From contig JAUCBJ010003618.1 in assembly GCA_032718475.1 (NCBI GenBank), positions 1 through 34,117 on the forward strand: a stretch of 34,117 nucleotides of DNA, in the 5' to 3' direction. This stretch comes from Nemertoderma westbladi (Eukaryota; Xenacoelomorpha; Nemertodermatida; Nemertodermatidae). A program made the position numbers and the translations under genes. The notes under the pieces are model-generated. The model ran no database searches. It saw only the letters and a list, made by a program, of their open reading frames with translations, and was not told where the DNA came from. Of the stretch, positions 16,898 through 28,706 are shown one piece after another; positions within the stretch are counted from its first letter, which is position 1, and every line of letters starts with the position of its first letter.

Positions 16898-18107
16898 TCA
16901 CACACCCACTCCAAACGCTATTATGTTGGGGAGTCGCATGTTGGGGGTACGTCGCATGACGACGAGTTCTACCGATCTCACTAAACCACCATCGGATATA
17001 TGAGTCTCGATGATACGACCTGTCTGCCACCTCTTACGGGGAAGATCTGTATCCACGATAAGGACCATGTCTCCAGCGCTGACGTTTTCTTGCTGCGCAA
17101 ACCACTTTGTTCGAAGTTGTAGGAAGATAATGTTTTTCGAAATGGTCAGCGAAACGACGGGATAATAACTGCATAAGTTGCCAAGTTTGTCGGCAGTATT
17201 CATCTCCGTCTGTTATTTCCGACTGCGGGAGCATGGCTACAGGTTTCTTTAGTAGGAAATGCGCGGGTGTTAGCGCTTCTAGAGAGTCGGGACTCTATGA
17301 GACTGGTATAAGCGGTCTCTCGTTGAGATAGGCAGCGATTTCCTCCATTAACGTCCGCAAAAGTTCGTTGGTGAGATACGCACGGCACGGCACTATAAAG
17401 TGAAATGTGGTCTTCACGCTACGTATGAGTCTCTCCCAACCTCCTCCCCACCAAGGGGCGTCGGCGGCGTTGAAGGTCCAGCTGGATGCTGTTACTCTTA
17501 GCTGATCGTCCACCTGTCTTTGGTTCCAATCTTTTATGTAAGCTTTAATCTCATTATTGGCGCCAATGAAAGTAGTACCTTTGTCAGATCTCATAGTGTT
17601 GCTAGTCCCAAAACGAGCAATTTATCGGCGTAAACTCAGTATGAAGCTGTTGGTAGATAGATTGTTCACCATATCTAGATGGATCGCTCTACAAGTCATA
17701 CAAACAAAGATGATGCACAATCGCTTGACTATAGTCCTAGCATGATATACTTCAATAGGGCCAAATAAATCCACACCAGTATTAGTAAAGGGTGGTTCAT
17801 AACAGCTTACTCGTTCCCTAGGTAATTCTGCCTCTCGCTGTGTTAAAGGCCTACTAAATGCTTTCCTACAAGGTATACAGTTCCTAAGAACTTGGTTTAG
17901 AGCTCTACGGGGCTTATGGAAATAATAGCGAGTTCGAATTTCACTAAGAACTCGTTCTCTACCAGCGTGGTAAAGCTTACTGTGAACATCTACAATCATC
18001 TTGATTTGTATTTCAAGATTTCTAATGAGTATGGGAAACTTAGTGTCAAAGGACAATCGAGCATTGGTTAATCTCCCTCCGACACGTATTTACCCATCTA
18101 TCATTGT
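16898..18107 (-). pseudogene. BEL/Pao copy 2: integrase, broken
   Basis: In order on the minus strand: HHCC zinc-binding region (VHSKLYHAGRERVLSEI ... CIPCRKAF), catalytic core start TGVDLFGPI, a CRAIHLDMVNNLST segment, RSDKGTTFIGANNEI with the second Asp, APWWGGGWERLIRSVK with the expected Glu, NERPLIPVS, and a C-terminal DMVLIVDTDLPRKRWQTGRI similar to the BEL integrase tail domain. The core would insert element cDNA into the genome. It is disrupted by stops near 17620 and 17295, a stop near 18085, and a frame change near 17120. The domain order and WWGG.WERL.R motif are distinctive for BEL/Pao integrases. Confidence 0.88.
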
Positions 18108-18108
18108 G

Positions 18109-19230
18109 CTAGAGAAACGATCCCTTAAGCGCATCTGTGGATTTCTCAACAACAGGAAATACTTTTCCGGAATTCTCGTAACATTGCAGGAGTCTCAGTA
18201 TCTGCTTGTTGGCATCATCATGTTCTTGGTAACTGATCTTCTCAGTCATAAACCTATCAGGCAGCCGATAAGTGGGAAGGTCTTTGGTAGCATGGACCTT
18301 TTCAGCTACTACTGAAGTGGCATCATTAGCGATCTTCGTCCTGGAATCGTGATGATGGAAACATCGTTTTAAATACACAATGGGCTTGCAAAGCCGATTC
18401 CAGGAGCTATAATGAGCCATCGCTCTTTGGATAAGAGGAGAGAGTCCTTGTGAGACGTCTGGTGTTCCAGATTTCCAATCTCTTTCCCTTATTTCTATAA
18501 CGGATTTATTTATGGTTCGAGTAACATCCATGGATGGATTCAGATCCACAGTGTTATCACCGGTGGTGTGTAGCACAGACAGATCTATCGCTGACTTAAA
18601 CAGCTTTGATTTACTCATCCGGGTTTTCGGTTTGACTTTCTCCGCTCCCTTGGCTTGTCTGATCTCCGCCGTGGTGAGATGAGGGGGCCATTCCTCCTCT
18701 TCTTTACCTAGAAAGTCGGGGCCACCTAACCAGTATGGAGTGTCTATCAGTTCTTGAGGAGTTGCTCCGCTGGAAGCGATATCGGCTGGATTAATTGTTC
18801 CAGGGCAATGTCTCCATTGATCTATATTAGAGCGACTGAGTATAATAGCTACTCTGTTGGTAACAAAGACGCTGAACTGACAGACTTCATTAGTTATATA
18901 CTGCAGAATGAGTAACGCATCAGTCCAATAGACAGTTTTCTCTAGAGGATAGTCGATCTGTTCGGTTACATTCCGGCTGATGGCTGTAGCGTATAGCGCC
19001 GCCTTTAACTCCGCTCTGGGAACCCGCAGTTTGTTGTTTATTAGGGCCTTGGAGGCGGCTAATGAAACTTTAATTCCATCGGGAGTTTCAACCCTCAGGT
19101 AGGCTACTATACCTATTCCAATATCGCTGGCGTCTCCAAAAACATGGAGTTGATAGGAATACGTGGGGAGAACATGACCGAAATACGAGCAGGAAATCTT
19201 AAAGTTCTCAATAGATGGTAAAGAATCCTC
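18109..19230 (-). pseudogene. BEL/Pao copy 2: RNase H domain and linker
   Basis: Open frame of about 370 codons without a start, separated from the RT part by a TAG at about 19228-19230 that replaces a codon in WMK-EDSL. RNase H signatures: HVFGDASDIGIG (Asp, about 19130), RVPRAELKAALYA (Glu), and YWTDALLILQYI (Asp). The following linker, with DIASSGATPQELIDTPYWLGG, is also typical of BEL polyproteins (NPADxxSRG...W..GP). It would remove RNA template during reverse transcription. The frame ends at a stop near 18108 before the integrase. Confidence 0.85.
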
Positions 19231-20757
19231 CTACTTCATCCACTTCTTTAGCAGTTCTCCCTGGAGTGGATCATCCCACGAGTGGTTTTCGAGCCACATT
19301 TGTTGTACCAAGCTCCGAGCAACTAGTATTACTGGGTTAATGAATCCCAATGGATCGAAGTAAGTGCTCAGAATACTCAGACAAATCCGTTTAGTTCGAA
19401 CGGGATTATCTCGTTGTTTCAGTTTAAAAAATAAAATGTCTCTCTCCGTGTTCCATTTCAGTCCAAGATTCTTGGTTTCTGGAAGATCGTCCTTAATGAG
19501 GTCAAGATCTTTAACACCTCGGTCTTCTACTGGGATTGATTCCAGGAACTCACGGAAGTTACTAGTGAATTTGGTTAGGCGAAATCCACCTCGTTGTAAG
19601 CACTCTACCGTTTCCTTGGCAACATCGATTGCTTCTTCCACCGATGGGAGGGACTTTAGATTGTCGTCCATGTAAATATCCCGTTTGATGTTGTCGATAA
19701 CCACTTTAGAGAAGGCGTCTCTATTATCGTCGGCAGTGGTGCGCACTACCGAACAAGCGTTCGAGGGGCTCGATATGATCCCGAAAGCCTGGATTGTCAT
19801 CCAGTACTCCAGCGGTTTTCGGTTGAGGTCTCCTTCAGGCCACCACAGAAATCATAGGCTATCTCGATCCCTAGCTAACGCTTTAACTTGTAGAAACATG
19901 CCTTCAATGTTGGAAGCGAAGGCAATTGAATATTGCCGCAGTCGTAATAATATTCCCAACAAAGATTGCAGTAAGTTGGGTCCCGGCAACAGTTCTGAGT
20001 TTAGGGATTGTCCCATATAAAGGGCGGAGCCGTCAAACACTACCCAGACTTCATTTGGTTTACCGGCCTTGGGAACGTAATGGTGTATCAAGTAATACGT
20101 TCTTTCCGTTATGGGTGTTTCTTCCGGAACTCGCTCCGCGTATCCCTTGTCGATGAACTTCTTTAGTTGCGTCTTATACATCTCTTTGGCTCGATCGTTA
20201 GACATCAAGCGCCGATGTTGCAGAGCGATTCTCTTTTCTGCTAAAGTTCGCTTATTAACAAAGCTGGGTTCTCTCCGCCTGAAAGGCAGACCAATCTCAT
20301 AGCGACCCTCCTCCTTCAGATAATGAGTAGTTGTTTCCTGAATTTGCTTGGCTCTCTCTTCCTCGATGGATAATGCTTTGTCGTAGGAATTAGGCTCTAC
20401 AGCTTCTTGAGTAAAGAATCGTACCGCGTGTTCATCGCGTATCTTATCATTATATCGCTCTACCACTTCACTGAGTTCGTTGTCGCAAGTCAACAGTCTG
20501 TTGTTTTGACAGATAAGGTTACACAAATTAACTTGGTTTGACCAAGTTCGATTCTCAGTGAGGAGTTCAATGGTATTCTCCTCGTCATATAGAATTTGGA
20601 TGTCGTCGTTGTCTGAAGAACATAGAGTTTCCTCAGCTGGGATATCCTCTTCGCTCACGGCTTCCTTACACTCTCTTACCTGATGGACTTGCTCTCCCTG
20701 AGATCGTTCCTGCAAAGTCCTGTGGGAAGGTCCCTTGAAGTACCAACCTACTCTCAT
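19231..20757 (-). pseudogene. BEL/Pao copy 2: reverse transcriptase, catalytically broken
   Basis: Two collinear open parts (20757-19852 and 19800-19231). Motifs in order: GRYEIGLPFRRREPSF, the RT1-2 segment EVWVVFDGSALYMGQSLN, LLPGPNLLQSLLGILLRLRQ, FASNIEGMFLQV and DIYMDDNLKS. The YMDD box is intact, but the motif A aspartate expected in the DIE(G/K)MF pattern is Asn (SNIEGMF), consistent with GAC to AAC. A TGA after DRDSL, before FLWWPEGDL, is consistent with a mutated Arg codon. The domain would copy element RNA to DNA; these two changes alone would inactivate it. The N-terminal part from RVGWYFKGPS joins the protease region and is the last segment shared with copy 1. Confidence 0.92.
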
Positions 20758-20804
20758 TCTTCCCGCGTAGGTCTGTAGTGGTCGCGGTCGAGCAGGCCGT
20801 TTTT

Positions 20805-21710
20805 CTAAGGTCTCAAGCGCCTCATGCGCATTCTGGCCGAGCAGTATCTGTACCCCTGGGTAATCTGTACTGAATCTAGGTATATTGTATTGCTGGGTAA
20901 AATGGTCTTCATCCCAGTTGTAGCAAAGTTCTTTATCGCCACCATTTTAACTGACCTTACACTGCTCTCACCTAGTTCATCTTGGGGAGTGGACAACGAT
21001 CCAACATAAAAATCTGTGGAAACCGTAGATTTCCAAACCTGCATAATTCCAGAAAGGTTCAGTTTGGTTCGGAACTGTGGTTGACCAGCAAAGATATCTT
21101 TGGCAAGGTCCTTGTCAATAAAGGTGCCTGTACTACCGGAGTCAAGGAGGACATTCACTATTAAGCTCTTCCCTTTTCCATGTACTCTCAGTTGCACCAG
21201 GGGGAACTCTCGGATACCGAAAGATGGTATTGAAATTTTCCATGTGAACTGTCGATCCAGAATAGATAGTTGGTGTTCTTCTCCCTCCGTTTCGGTCTCA
21301 TACGTAAGGATACGTCGATATACGGTTATGTTGATCATATAGCAGGATTCATTTTCGTCGGAAAATCCATCTGTATAGAATCCTTCCATCTCCGAACTAT
21401 GGTCAGTGTCATTCACATCACTGAATTGTACATGTAGTTCGGGCTCACTTACTGAACTCGTCCGAGTCTTATCAAACTCGGTGTGTAGCAAGATATGATG
21501 TTTAGCTCCACACTTAGCACACCTCATGTCTGAGTAACAGGTTTTCCTTTGATGTCCTCGCCTGAGGCAATTATAACACAATCGTTTATCCCACATGACA
21601 TCACGTCTATCCTTTAGTTCTTTCTTCAAGAATTCTTCACACCCACTCAAGCGATGTGGCCCGTCGCACAATACACACTTAGGTTTGATGTTACTTACCT
21701 TAGCCTGCAT
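20805..21710 (-). pseudogene. BEL/Pao copy 2: zinc knuckles and aspartic protease
   Basis: One frame of about 301 codons holds the knuckles CVLCDGPHRLSGC, CYNCLRRGHQRKTC and CAKCGAKHHILLH, then the protease signature LLDSGSTGTFIDKDLA. Compared with copy 1, 19 bp are missing near 20927, which shifts the frame: the normal C-terminal half is replaced by an unrelated tail ending MRMRRLRP. The knuckles are continuous, without the stop seen in copy 1. The protease is therefore truncated in copy 2 while copy 1 retains it. Confidence 0.88.
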
Positions 21711-21905
21711 TGTATTTTGTACGCTAGTTCTTTCTTAGGGCTTCCTTCCATGAATTCTCTTGGGAGATGTAGGGGGAGTTGTTATATGTTCCCTCCTGCC
21801 ACTGGTTCGAGCCTTAGATTTACTTATGTCTTTCTTGACCTTATTTGTGTAATAAGATCTCTCGGTGTCTTTGCCACTATTTTCGTCATAAGACGTTTGA
21901 CTTTC

Positions 21906-23138
21906 CTAATCATCTGTATAACACACTGGTGTTACCTTTCTCCTAGTTACGGATTTTTCACTTACCTTAGTTTCCGGAGTCTTCTCTCTAGACTGTTTTA
22001 TGAGCTGTAGTCTTAGCTCTCCATTTAAGAACGACGTAAGGTCAGCAATGTTTGGATCTCTATGTTGTTGGTCCATCAAATAGAGAACCTTTTTGTCCCA
22101 GCGAGTACCTACTCCGCCTTTTGGCAAAGCTGATGCTACGGCTCCTACAACCATAGAACTCTGGTATTCATGAGACTTATCCAACCAGTCTAACTGTCTA
22201 CAGATCTCCTGAATCTTATCAGAAAACTCGATAATCCCGCTGCTAAGAAACTTTCTGGGCGCTACTAATTTCGCATACAGATATCTAGCTATGTTACTCC
22301 TATTACCATACCTGATATTAAGCGTATCCCATACTTGTCTCAATCCGTTTGGATGTCCAATAAACTTTAACGCCATTAACTTGGGAGGTCCTTCCAAGCA
22401 CTCGATGAGGAATCATAATTTCTCTCCGCTGGATAGTACGGAGTTTTGTATGTTATCCTTGTAATATTCATTAAAAGGTAACCATTTCATCTCATCTCCA
22501 TTAAATTTGACGACCTCTCCCACCTTTACTGCTTGACGGGCTTCCGTTCTAGCCATCTGACGTATGAAGCTTTCTTGAGCCATCGTATTATTTAATATCG
22601 AATTATCGGTATATAAATTTCTCGGATTATTATCAGATCGGTATGGGATATCATTATCGACAGGCTTATTAATACTCTTGATAGGGTTTACTATAGGAGT
22701 TTTTACTTCACTAGCAGTATACATGCGTGTAGGCTCCACACCTTGCGCATGAAATACTTCAGACCTAACGGGCTGACACATTGTTACAGAGGGTGGTGGT
22801 ATACCCATTTGTATATTTACTAATTTATCATTTTCGAGCGCGATATGCTGCTGTACTTCTTGCAGCTCTAACTTACTCTCTCTTACTGTTCCCTTTAGCA
22901 GTTGAACAGTCCCTTCCAATTCTCGGACTTGTTTAGAGGACTGTATTTTGTTCTCCTCTAATTGCCCGAGCAATTCCTCCATCCCCCGTCGTCCTTCCTC
23001 CATCCCCTCAACCGCAGATGCAGGAGTCGCCAACGACGTAGCTGGATGGCACATCGGGACGACAGGGCACAGTCCAGTTATTATCTCTTGCTCGGTGTCA
23101 ATAACAGTCTGAGATTCTGGCAGTTGTCTACTGGACAT
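21906..23138 (-). pseudogene. BEL/Pao copy 2: Gag coiled-coil and capsid-like domain
   Basis: Two adjacent frames (23138-22413 and 22397-21906) separated by a stop after SSGEKL. The first holds the helix QVRELEGTVQLLKGTVRE and QEVQQHIALENDKL and the DUF1759 start KFNGDEMKWLPFNEYYK; the second continues with EGPPKLMALKFIGHPNG and IQEICRQLDWL. Copy 1 reads through this position with Arg, so the stop is a simple nonsense change. Relation to copy 1 is clear along the whole length. Confidence 0.8.
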
Positions 23139-23593
23139 AGGTATTTTGGTACTGTGTAAAGGGAATTTTGAGTTGGGTTCTGGGAAGGTATTTTGGTACT
23201 GTGTAAAGGGAATTTTGAGTTGGGTTCGGGGAGCAAAGGGGTCTCTATTAAAGGAGTAGCTTTGCTAACAGGCCTAATTATTTCTGGCTCATCTACTATA
23301 GTAGGGAGTCTTTCCACTCTTATAATTTGGTCTGTTGACTCTCTATTAGTTACGTCTACATTAGCTAGCTCCCTTCTCACTGTAGGGGGTAAGTTAGGCA
23401 ACTTATGTCTGTGGGGTGCTCTTCTACATCCGTTTGAACGAGATTTATTACCTTTACACTCGGGATCAGTTGTAGCACCTTCATCCGAGGAGGTAAATCC
23501 CTGTCTTCTGGGAGTAGATCGACTCAGTAGTTGCATCTGAGTAGCTGCTCTTTGTTTATTTAAGTAATCTTGTTTCGCCTGAAGGCTCTCCAA
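23081..23593 (-). pseudogene. BEL/Pao copy 2: Gag segment with a frame-shifting 47-bp duplication
   Basis: The frame from MESLQAKQDYLNKQRAAT is Ser/Pro/Arg-rich, with APHRHKLPNLPPTVRREL shared with copy 1. Near 23146-23210 a 47-bp segment containing GGTATTTTGGTACTGTGTAA is tandemly duplicated. Since 47 is not a multiple of three, the frame changes after the duplication and the out-of-frame tail ends at 23081, overlapping the next frame. Copy 1 has a single copy. Confidence 0.8.
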
Positions 23594-23595
23594 CT

Positions 23596-24612
23596 CTAGT
23601 TGTACTTTTGCTTCAGCCGTTCTGCTTCCGCCACTTTTCGATCAACTTCTGCCGCTGCCGCTGCCGCCGCTGATTTTCTTTCAGCTTCAACTGTTGCAGC
23701 TCGTTTTCGGTCTTCTATCTGTCCTTTCTTTATTTGTTCTTCTTTGTCCATTGCAATAAGAATGCTTTCATCAAATTTAGCCTGCTCTGCAGCTAATATC
23801 TCCGCATCTAAGGAGTCCAAAATGAATTTGGCTCCTTCACTATTGGGGTGAAGTCCAGCTAGACGTCTCGTCGTCTCCTTAGCTCTTTGTCACCTATAAA
23901 TCGTTGATAATCCGACAGATAGATGTGAATAGCATCTTTATTCTGATGTTTTTCGGATAATGCCTCGCCTTCCACATGGGAGAAAGTTACATCGGTGGAT
24001 TCTCTGTGGGTTATGCGTTCAGTTAGCTGAGCCTTCCATTGTGTTGTTCCCTGGACTTTAGCATTCACTCTTTGGAACCAAGTCTTTACTGCCACCTGCA
24101 GCGATGTTTCTTGACTTCTCTTCGAGGCCTCTTCAAAGGCTGAAAGGATTAATCTGATCCTCAATATACGTTCTCTCACTTGGTAAAGCAGTTCTCCCTG
24201 CTCTTGAGGTCCCTGTTGTTGTTGAAATAACTGTGCTTCTACTTGTCCCAAGGAGTTGACAAATCCCAGGACATATCCTGCTGCTGACCTCTTCCATACA
24301 GCGGGATCTTGGGTGTCCCTAACCACTCCCATTTGATATAAGTCTTCCCAGGCGGCTTCCGATAACTTCTCGGTTCTTGTACTATTGCTGTTTTACAGCC
24401 GTTGCTTGGTCTCGCTTAACTTGAGCCCTAGTGCCTATAATAGACCTATGGTGCTTCACTAGCCTAGGGTCCGACACGACTACTGTAGGGATGACCTTTC
24501 TTACAGTAGGAGGGGACTTAGACTTTGGTCGGGGCCTTTCCATACTTTGATCTGGGTCACAGATCGTCCTTTCCAAGAGACTATCTGACAGGGTTTGTTT
24601 TGTGTCAGACAT
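23596..24612 (-). pseudogene. BEL/Pao copy 2: Gag N-terminal region
   Basis: Three open parts on the minus strand. 24612-24382 begins MSDTKQTLSDSLLERTICD, matching copy 1. 24332-23859 contains GYVLGFVNSLGQVEAQLFQ, a helical stretch RERILRIRLILSAFEEA and DAIHIYLSDYQRFIGDKEL; copy 1 lacks most of it. 23820-23596 is highly charged and Ala-rich (EAERKSAAAAAAAEVDRKVA), likely a coiled coil. The start Met at 24612 is shared by both copies. No enzymatic motif; these are probably the N-terminal, particle-assembly parts of Gag. Confidence 0.75.
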
Positions 24613-25165
24613 AATTTATTTTACAGTTGAATGCCTATCACAATAATGACAGTTAAAGTAAGTCTAGGGGAAATCAGTATCAACTGTCAGTCTTGTAGTT
24701 ACTGATATTGCTACTCAATGTAACGTGGTATGTATCTAGTATTAGAATACTGGTATACACCTACAGTATATATAACAGTATTATTACAGACTATGATCAG
24801 TCACAGAATACCGGTATATAAGTTTAGCCTAATTTATATAAATATATAATAAGCTTACTGTAAACACCGGTAATGTCAATAATTTAATAATAACTGATTA
24901 TCTAAATTTTAGGAATTATTTCCCTTTACTTTATGACTGATATTAAGCAGTAGGTTCAACTGATATTAAGACCTAATTGATGTATAACAGGCCTATTAAT
25001 TTATAAATCTGATTGAGTTGATTTATAAATATATATATATATACCCGTAATGGGTTTTGTCAATATTTGAAATAAATGTTATTATTTCTGAGTAAGGAGT
25101 CACTACACAGAGGCTGGACGCTCTCAGTGGAGTGCTACTTGTTAGACACTAAATACTGATAATAC
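24613..25165 (-). other. BEL/Pao copy 2: 5' untranslated leader
   Basis: AT-rich and closely similar to 15618-16160. The similarity ends sharply after TGTTAGACACTAAATACTGA at about 25164, which suggests that the leader ends just before TGTTAGACAC (25140) and that a different sequence joins about 25 bp later. Confidence 0.65.
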
Positions 25166-27342
25166 AGTTAAATATACGTGAACAGCCAAAAGAACCACGG
25201 TATCTGCTGGAGGGACCGGAGCACAAAATCACCAGTCTGTCCTACGCCAAGCAGTCCTGAAGTAGTACCGGAGTTAATTTAGCTATAACTGTATGCATAA
25301 CAAGCATAATTACTGTAAGGAATAAACTTGGGGACATGAAGGTTGCAAATACTTGCATAAACTCTGAATAATAAATATTATGCTACCCGTACAGACTATT
25401 CAAATAAAACACAGACCAAATGCTGGCAGACTACTGTCAAGCCTAAATAAACCACAGTATATGCAATCTCCAAAATGGTTAGTTAGTAAGCGTTCTAGAC
25501 TACGTAGTATGACTTATTCCTTTGCGGAGGGTTTACCTTATAGCACTGGATGCCTCCACTTTCCTAACTAGCACTTTATCGGACAGACACTCTACATACA
25601 CAGCAATCGCCTCAGGCCTAACAACAACCAGACAACAACCCGGCCTACAAGTTATTTATACAATCTGAGCAGGCTTACATGCCTTCTGCTCAATATTACA
25701 CTTACCGATAAATAAAACTGACAGGAATAAGTAAACCATACAAGGAGTAAGGGGTGATCAATCCCTAATCCTCTAACAGCCTACAATATACAATATTTCA
25801 CAATCAAATAATACTGGGTAAGTACCAGTTTGGGTTAACTAGGCCTACAATCTACCGTCCAACCGGTACGTTTCGGTTTTATTGCCTACTGAGCAATAAA
25901 AGAAACAAAATCTATTAATGTTCGCGCTTTTAGACCTTTTAGCAGTTAACCTGCCAATTTAAATATGCCTTTACTTATAAATCGACTTTTGCCCTTACCA
26001 ATTACCTGGTGTACTGAATTTACATCTGCCGAAGCCAGTCCGTGCGCGGCGTATGACCCACTGTGTGGGAGACTGGATTCGGGTCCAGAGAAAGTTATTG
26101 CAGTGTAGGCTACTTTGTATTATTCGATTGATCGCTACTATATAATCTCCGACAACTATATTTACTTTCGGGGAAATATTAACAGTTCCTTTGGGGCGTG
26201 GCGCTTTAAGTATAAAACAGAGTTATGACTTACACTAATCACAACTAGATGGCTATGGAATCTCGTAAATAGCGCATTCTTTAGGAGATGCTTTATTAAC
26301 CTTCGAACTACTTCACACTAATTCACACTAATTTGCCGACCGTCACTGATTTTGATCATATATAAGGAGGATTGCAACTGACACACATATGGATTATGAA
26401 ATAGCATTTAATCCACACAAAAACCACTATAATTTGAGTCGCAGTTGCTACCGGTAGACCCTTCTGCTTACCTCAGTAATTAAGAAAGTTGAGGGGTTTA
26501 CGATTATTTATCGGTATTCTCCAAATATAACATCCATTAATATAAACAGCAATTAACAACAATATAAAACAGCATTAAAACAGTGCGGTGAACAGTCAGT
26601 ATGTGTTCAGTCATATATTTAGGTGTTCGATGCGGTGATTCAGGTGAAACAAGGTGAGACAAGCAGTGTGTCACGTTAATAGATTTACGTTCTTATAACT
26701 CCAGCCATCAGATGTTCTTGGGCCAAAGTCTGAAACGTCTGTACTTAGTACAGAATCCTGAGAGGAATCGGATTCTCAGAAAAACAATAACTGTGCATGC
26801 GCCAATTTCCACAGGTAGGTCTCTATTGGCATAACTGGGAAGATTGCTCTGATTGGCTGAATACGCCCAAACAAAGGAATCTCCACGTACACAAAGAATC
26901 AGCTGACAGATTTCGTCATCTTGGTTCTAATTTCTGACCGACGCGTAGTTGAACAATTTTAGGCCTTTTTAGAGTATTAAGCGCATTGCGTAACAATGAC
27001 TTGTTATGTTCGCAAAAGCTTTTACAGTGGGTCTCTACAATTAAGTATTAGTGATAATCTGGACAATTGTATTAGATTCGTGTGTTGTCTTACCTCTGAT
27101 TTACTAAATAATTAATATATGGCGATATCCCAGATCATTATTATAAAAAAAGCCCTTATTATTAATTCTATCACGATTGAGAGTTGTCACAAATTGATTG
27201 CGGTAGAAATATTAATATAATTATACATAAAGACAAGTCAAAATACGTTTCCTCTAAAGGGAAACACAAACACTGGACTTGAGTCCTTACAGAATTAATT
27301 AGTCAGTCATTTGCTTGTTATACTGTGTTGTCACACCCTCCC
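25166..27342. other. Non-coding stretch upstream of copy 2, possible long or different LTR
   Basis: No convincing gene. A 63-codon open frame at 25380-25571 has no family features. On the element strand the far end reads CGGGAGGG followed by TGTGACAACACAG, a purine tract next to a TGT start as at an LTR edge, and two CCAAT-like words (CCAATCAGAG, GCCAATAGAG) lie near 26810-26855. If this is the 5' LTR of copy 2 it is about 2.2 kb and does not match 16140-16897. Alternatively another insertion replaced the LTR. Confidence 0.35.
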
Positions 27343-27837
27343 GGTATCGTATCTCAGTTAAATACAATAGATAATCAAATACCGTATCGAACCAAATAAG
27401 TTATAGAGCAAATCAATACATGAGAAGGAAAGGAAGGGGAATTAATCGATACATTGCGCGGTCCTCGGTGACAGGTACATAGCGCAATTCCGTTTATTGT
27501 ATCAGACCAATATTCAAAGGCCCTCAGTGCATAGAATCTCTGCGTAGTACTAAAAGAGTCAAAATATATGAAATTGAGATTGAAAGAACATATTTTACTA
27601 AAAGCGCTAACAGCGGGCTAAGCCTCAGAATGAGATGAACGCGAATGTATTAGCAACACGTGCGAACGTATTGGGTAAACGTGCGAAAGTTTTATTAAAA
27701 AATATATCTCTTCACAAATGTCCCTTTAGGAGCTCCGGAAGTAACACTATTGTAACATAATTATTGTTATTGTTAATTTCTGGACGGCGGTTCGGACACA
27801 TTGTTGGCCCCTAAGAGTTCCGGTAAAAAGTCGTTGC
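27343..27837. other. Gene-free stretch
   Basis: No coding sequence, RNA gene or tandem repeat was seen. It contains an imperfect dyad, ATTGCGC...GCGCAAT, at about 27454-27490 without an assignable role. Confidence 0.5.
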
Positions 27838-27895
27838 AACCAATTGATTGCAGGCCCGGCGCTCAACCAACTGAGCCCCGCCTTCGTGGTTGGGA
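27838..27895 (-). mobile_element. tRNA-like SINE head fragment
   Basis: On the minus strand GGGGCTCAGTTGGTTGAGCG (A box with a complete D-arm, GCTC...GAGC) is followed by CCGGGCCTGCAATC in the anticodon-arm position. The B box is degenerate and no full cloverleaf can be drawn, so this is read as a decayed tRNA-derived SINE rather than a tRNA gene. Confidence 0.5.
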
Positions 27896-27953
27896 CCCCT
27901 ATGCTAATGATCCTTACTCACCCCCACAACAACTGTACATGTACAGTAGGCCT

Positions 27954-28033
27954 ACAGTGCATGTACAGTACAGTGCATGAACAGTACAGTGCATGTAAAG
28001 TACAGTGCATGTACAGTACAGTGCATGTAAAGT
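27954..28033. repeat. 16-bp tandem repeat, 5 copies
   Basis: Five units of ACAGTGCATGTACAGT with single-base variants (GAACAGT, TAAAGT). Units contain ACTGTACATGCACTGT-like dyads on both strands. Confidence 0.92.
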
Positions 28034-28706
28034 AGTTCGCACTCAATCCAATATGAATTGTCTTTGCATCGTTAGCCAACCAAACGAATCAGTTTGAGTG
28101 GTTTACTTCGAATTAAACTCATCGATTAATGAGTTTAAACATTTGTTTCCGATACGGGGTTATAATCATTTACAACATAATGGTGTTTAAGAGATCGATT
28201 TCCTTTCCATAATTAATTGGAAGCGTCGATAACTATCGATTAACACCAGCTAGCGTAAGTTATTAATAAATATCTGGTGCATTTGATTTTCCTTATCAAA
28301 AGATTCAGTCCAAAAAAATATTCCATTGTGACCTGTAAGACAGACAGTAGTCTAAGGCTGAGAACTGAACAACTACATACACGTAAAAAAAATATTTTCA
28401 CAAACATTTGTTCAATTATTGTACCCATTGTAAGGTGTGAGCCTTAGACGGTTAAACAAATAAATAGGTTGGTTACCTCATGATGGAAATATGAAATTAG
28501 TTTTTTGCCTTGTGGTGAGAAAATCTAAGGGCCGTCACCTCTCATCTAAAACTTATTAATTACTTCAGTGTGGTGGCCCCGGACGGAAAGTTTTATAATC
28601 TTTGTTTTTCTTTTCCCGACTTTTACAAACTTGTTTCAAAAGCAAAGCTCAAGGAAACAAATCCGATTGGATAAACTGGTTTCTATACCAACAAACATCA
28701 TGTTAG
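28034..28706. other. Gene-free stretch
   Basis: AT-rich DNA with no recognised gene or repeat. An open frame at 28240-28428 on the minus strand has no distinguishing features and is probably chance. Confidence 0.5.

Noticed and set aside
25380-25571. 63-codon plus-strand frame
   Set aside because: Short, no recognisable motif, lies in the possible LTR region and is similar in length to chance frames.
26039-26096. Possible tRNA or SINE head around GGATTCGGGTCC
   Set aside because: There is a T-arm-like hairpin CTGGA...TCCAG, but no matching D-arm or anticodon arm in correct spacing and no B-box consensus A.
27954-28033. CRISPR-like array
   Set aside because: The 16-bp units are directly adjacent with no spacers, and the genome is eukaryotic.
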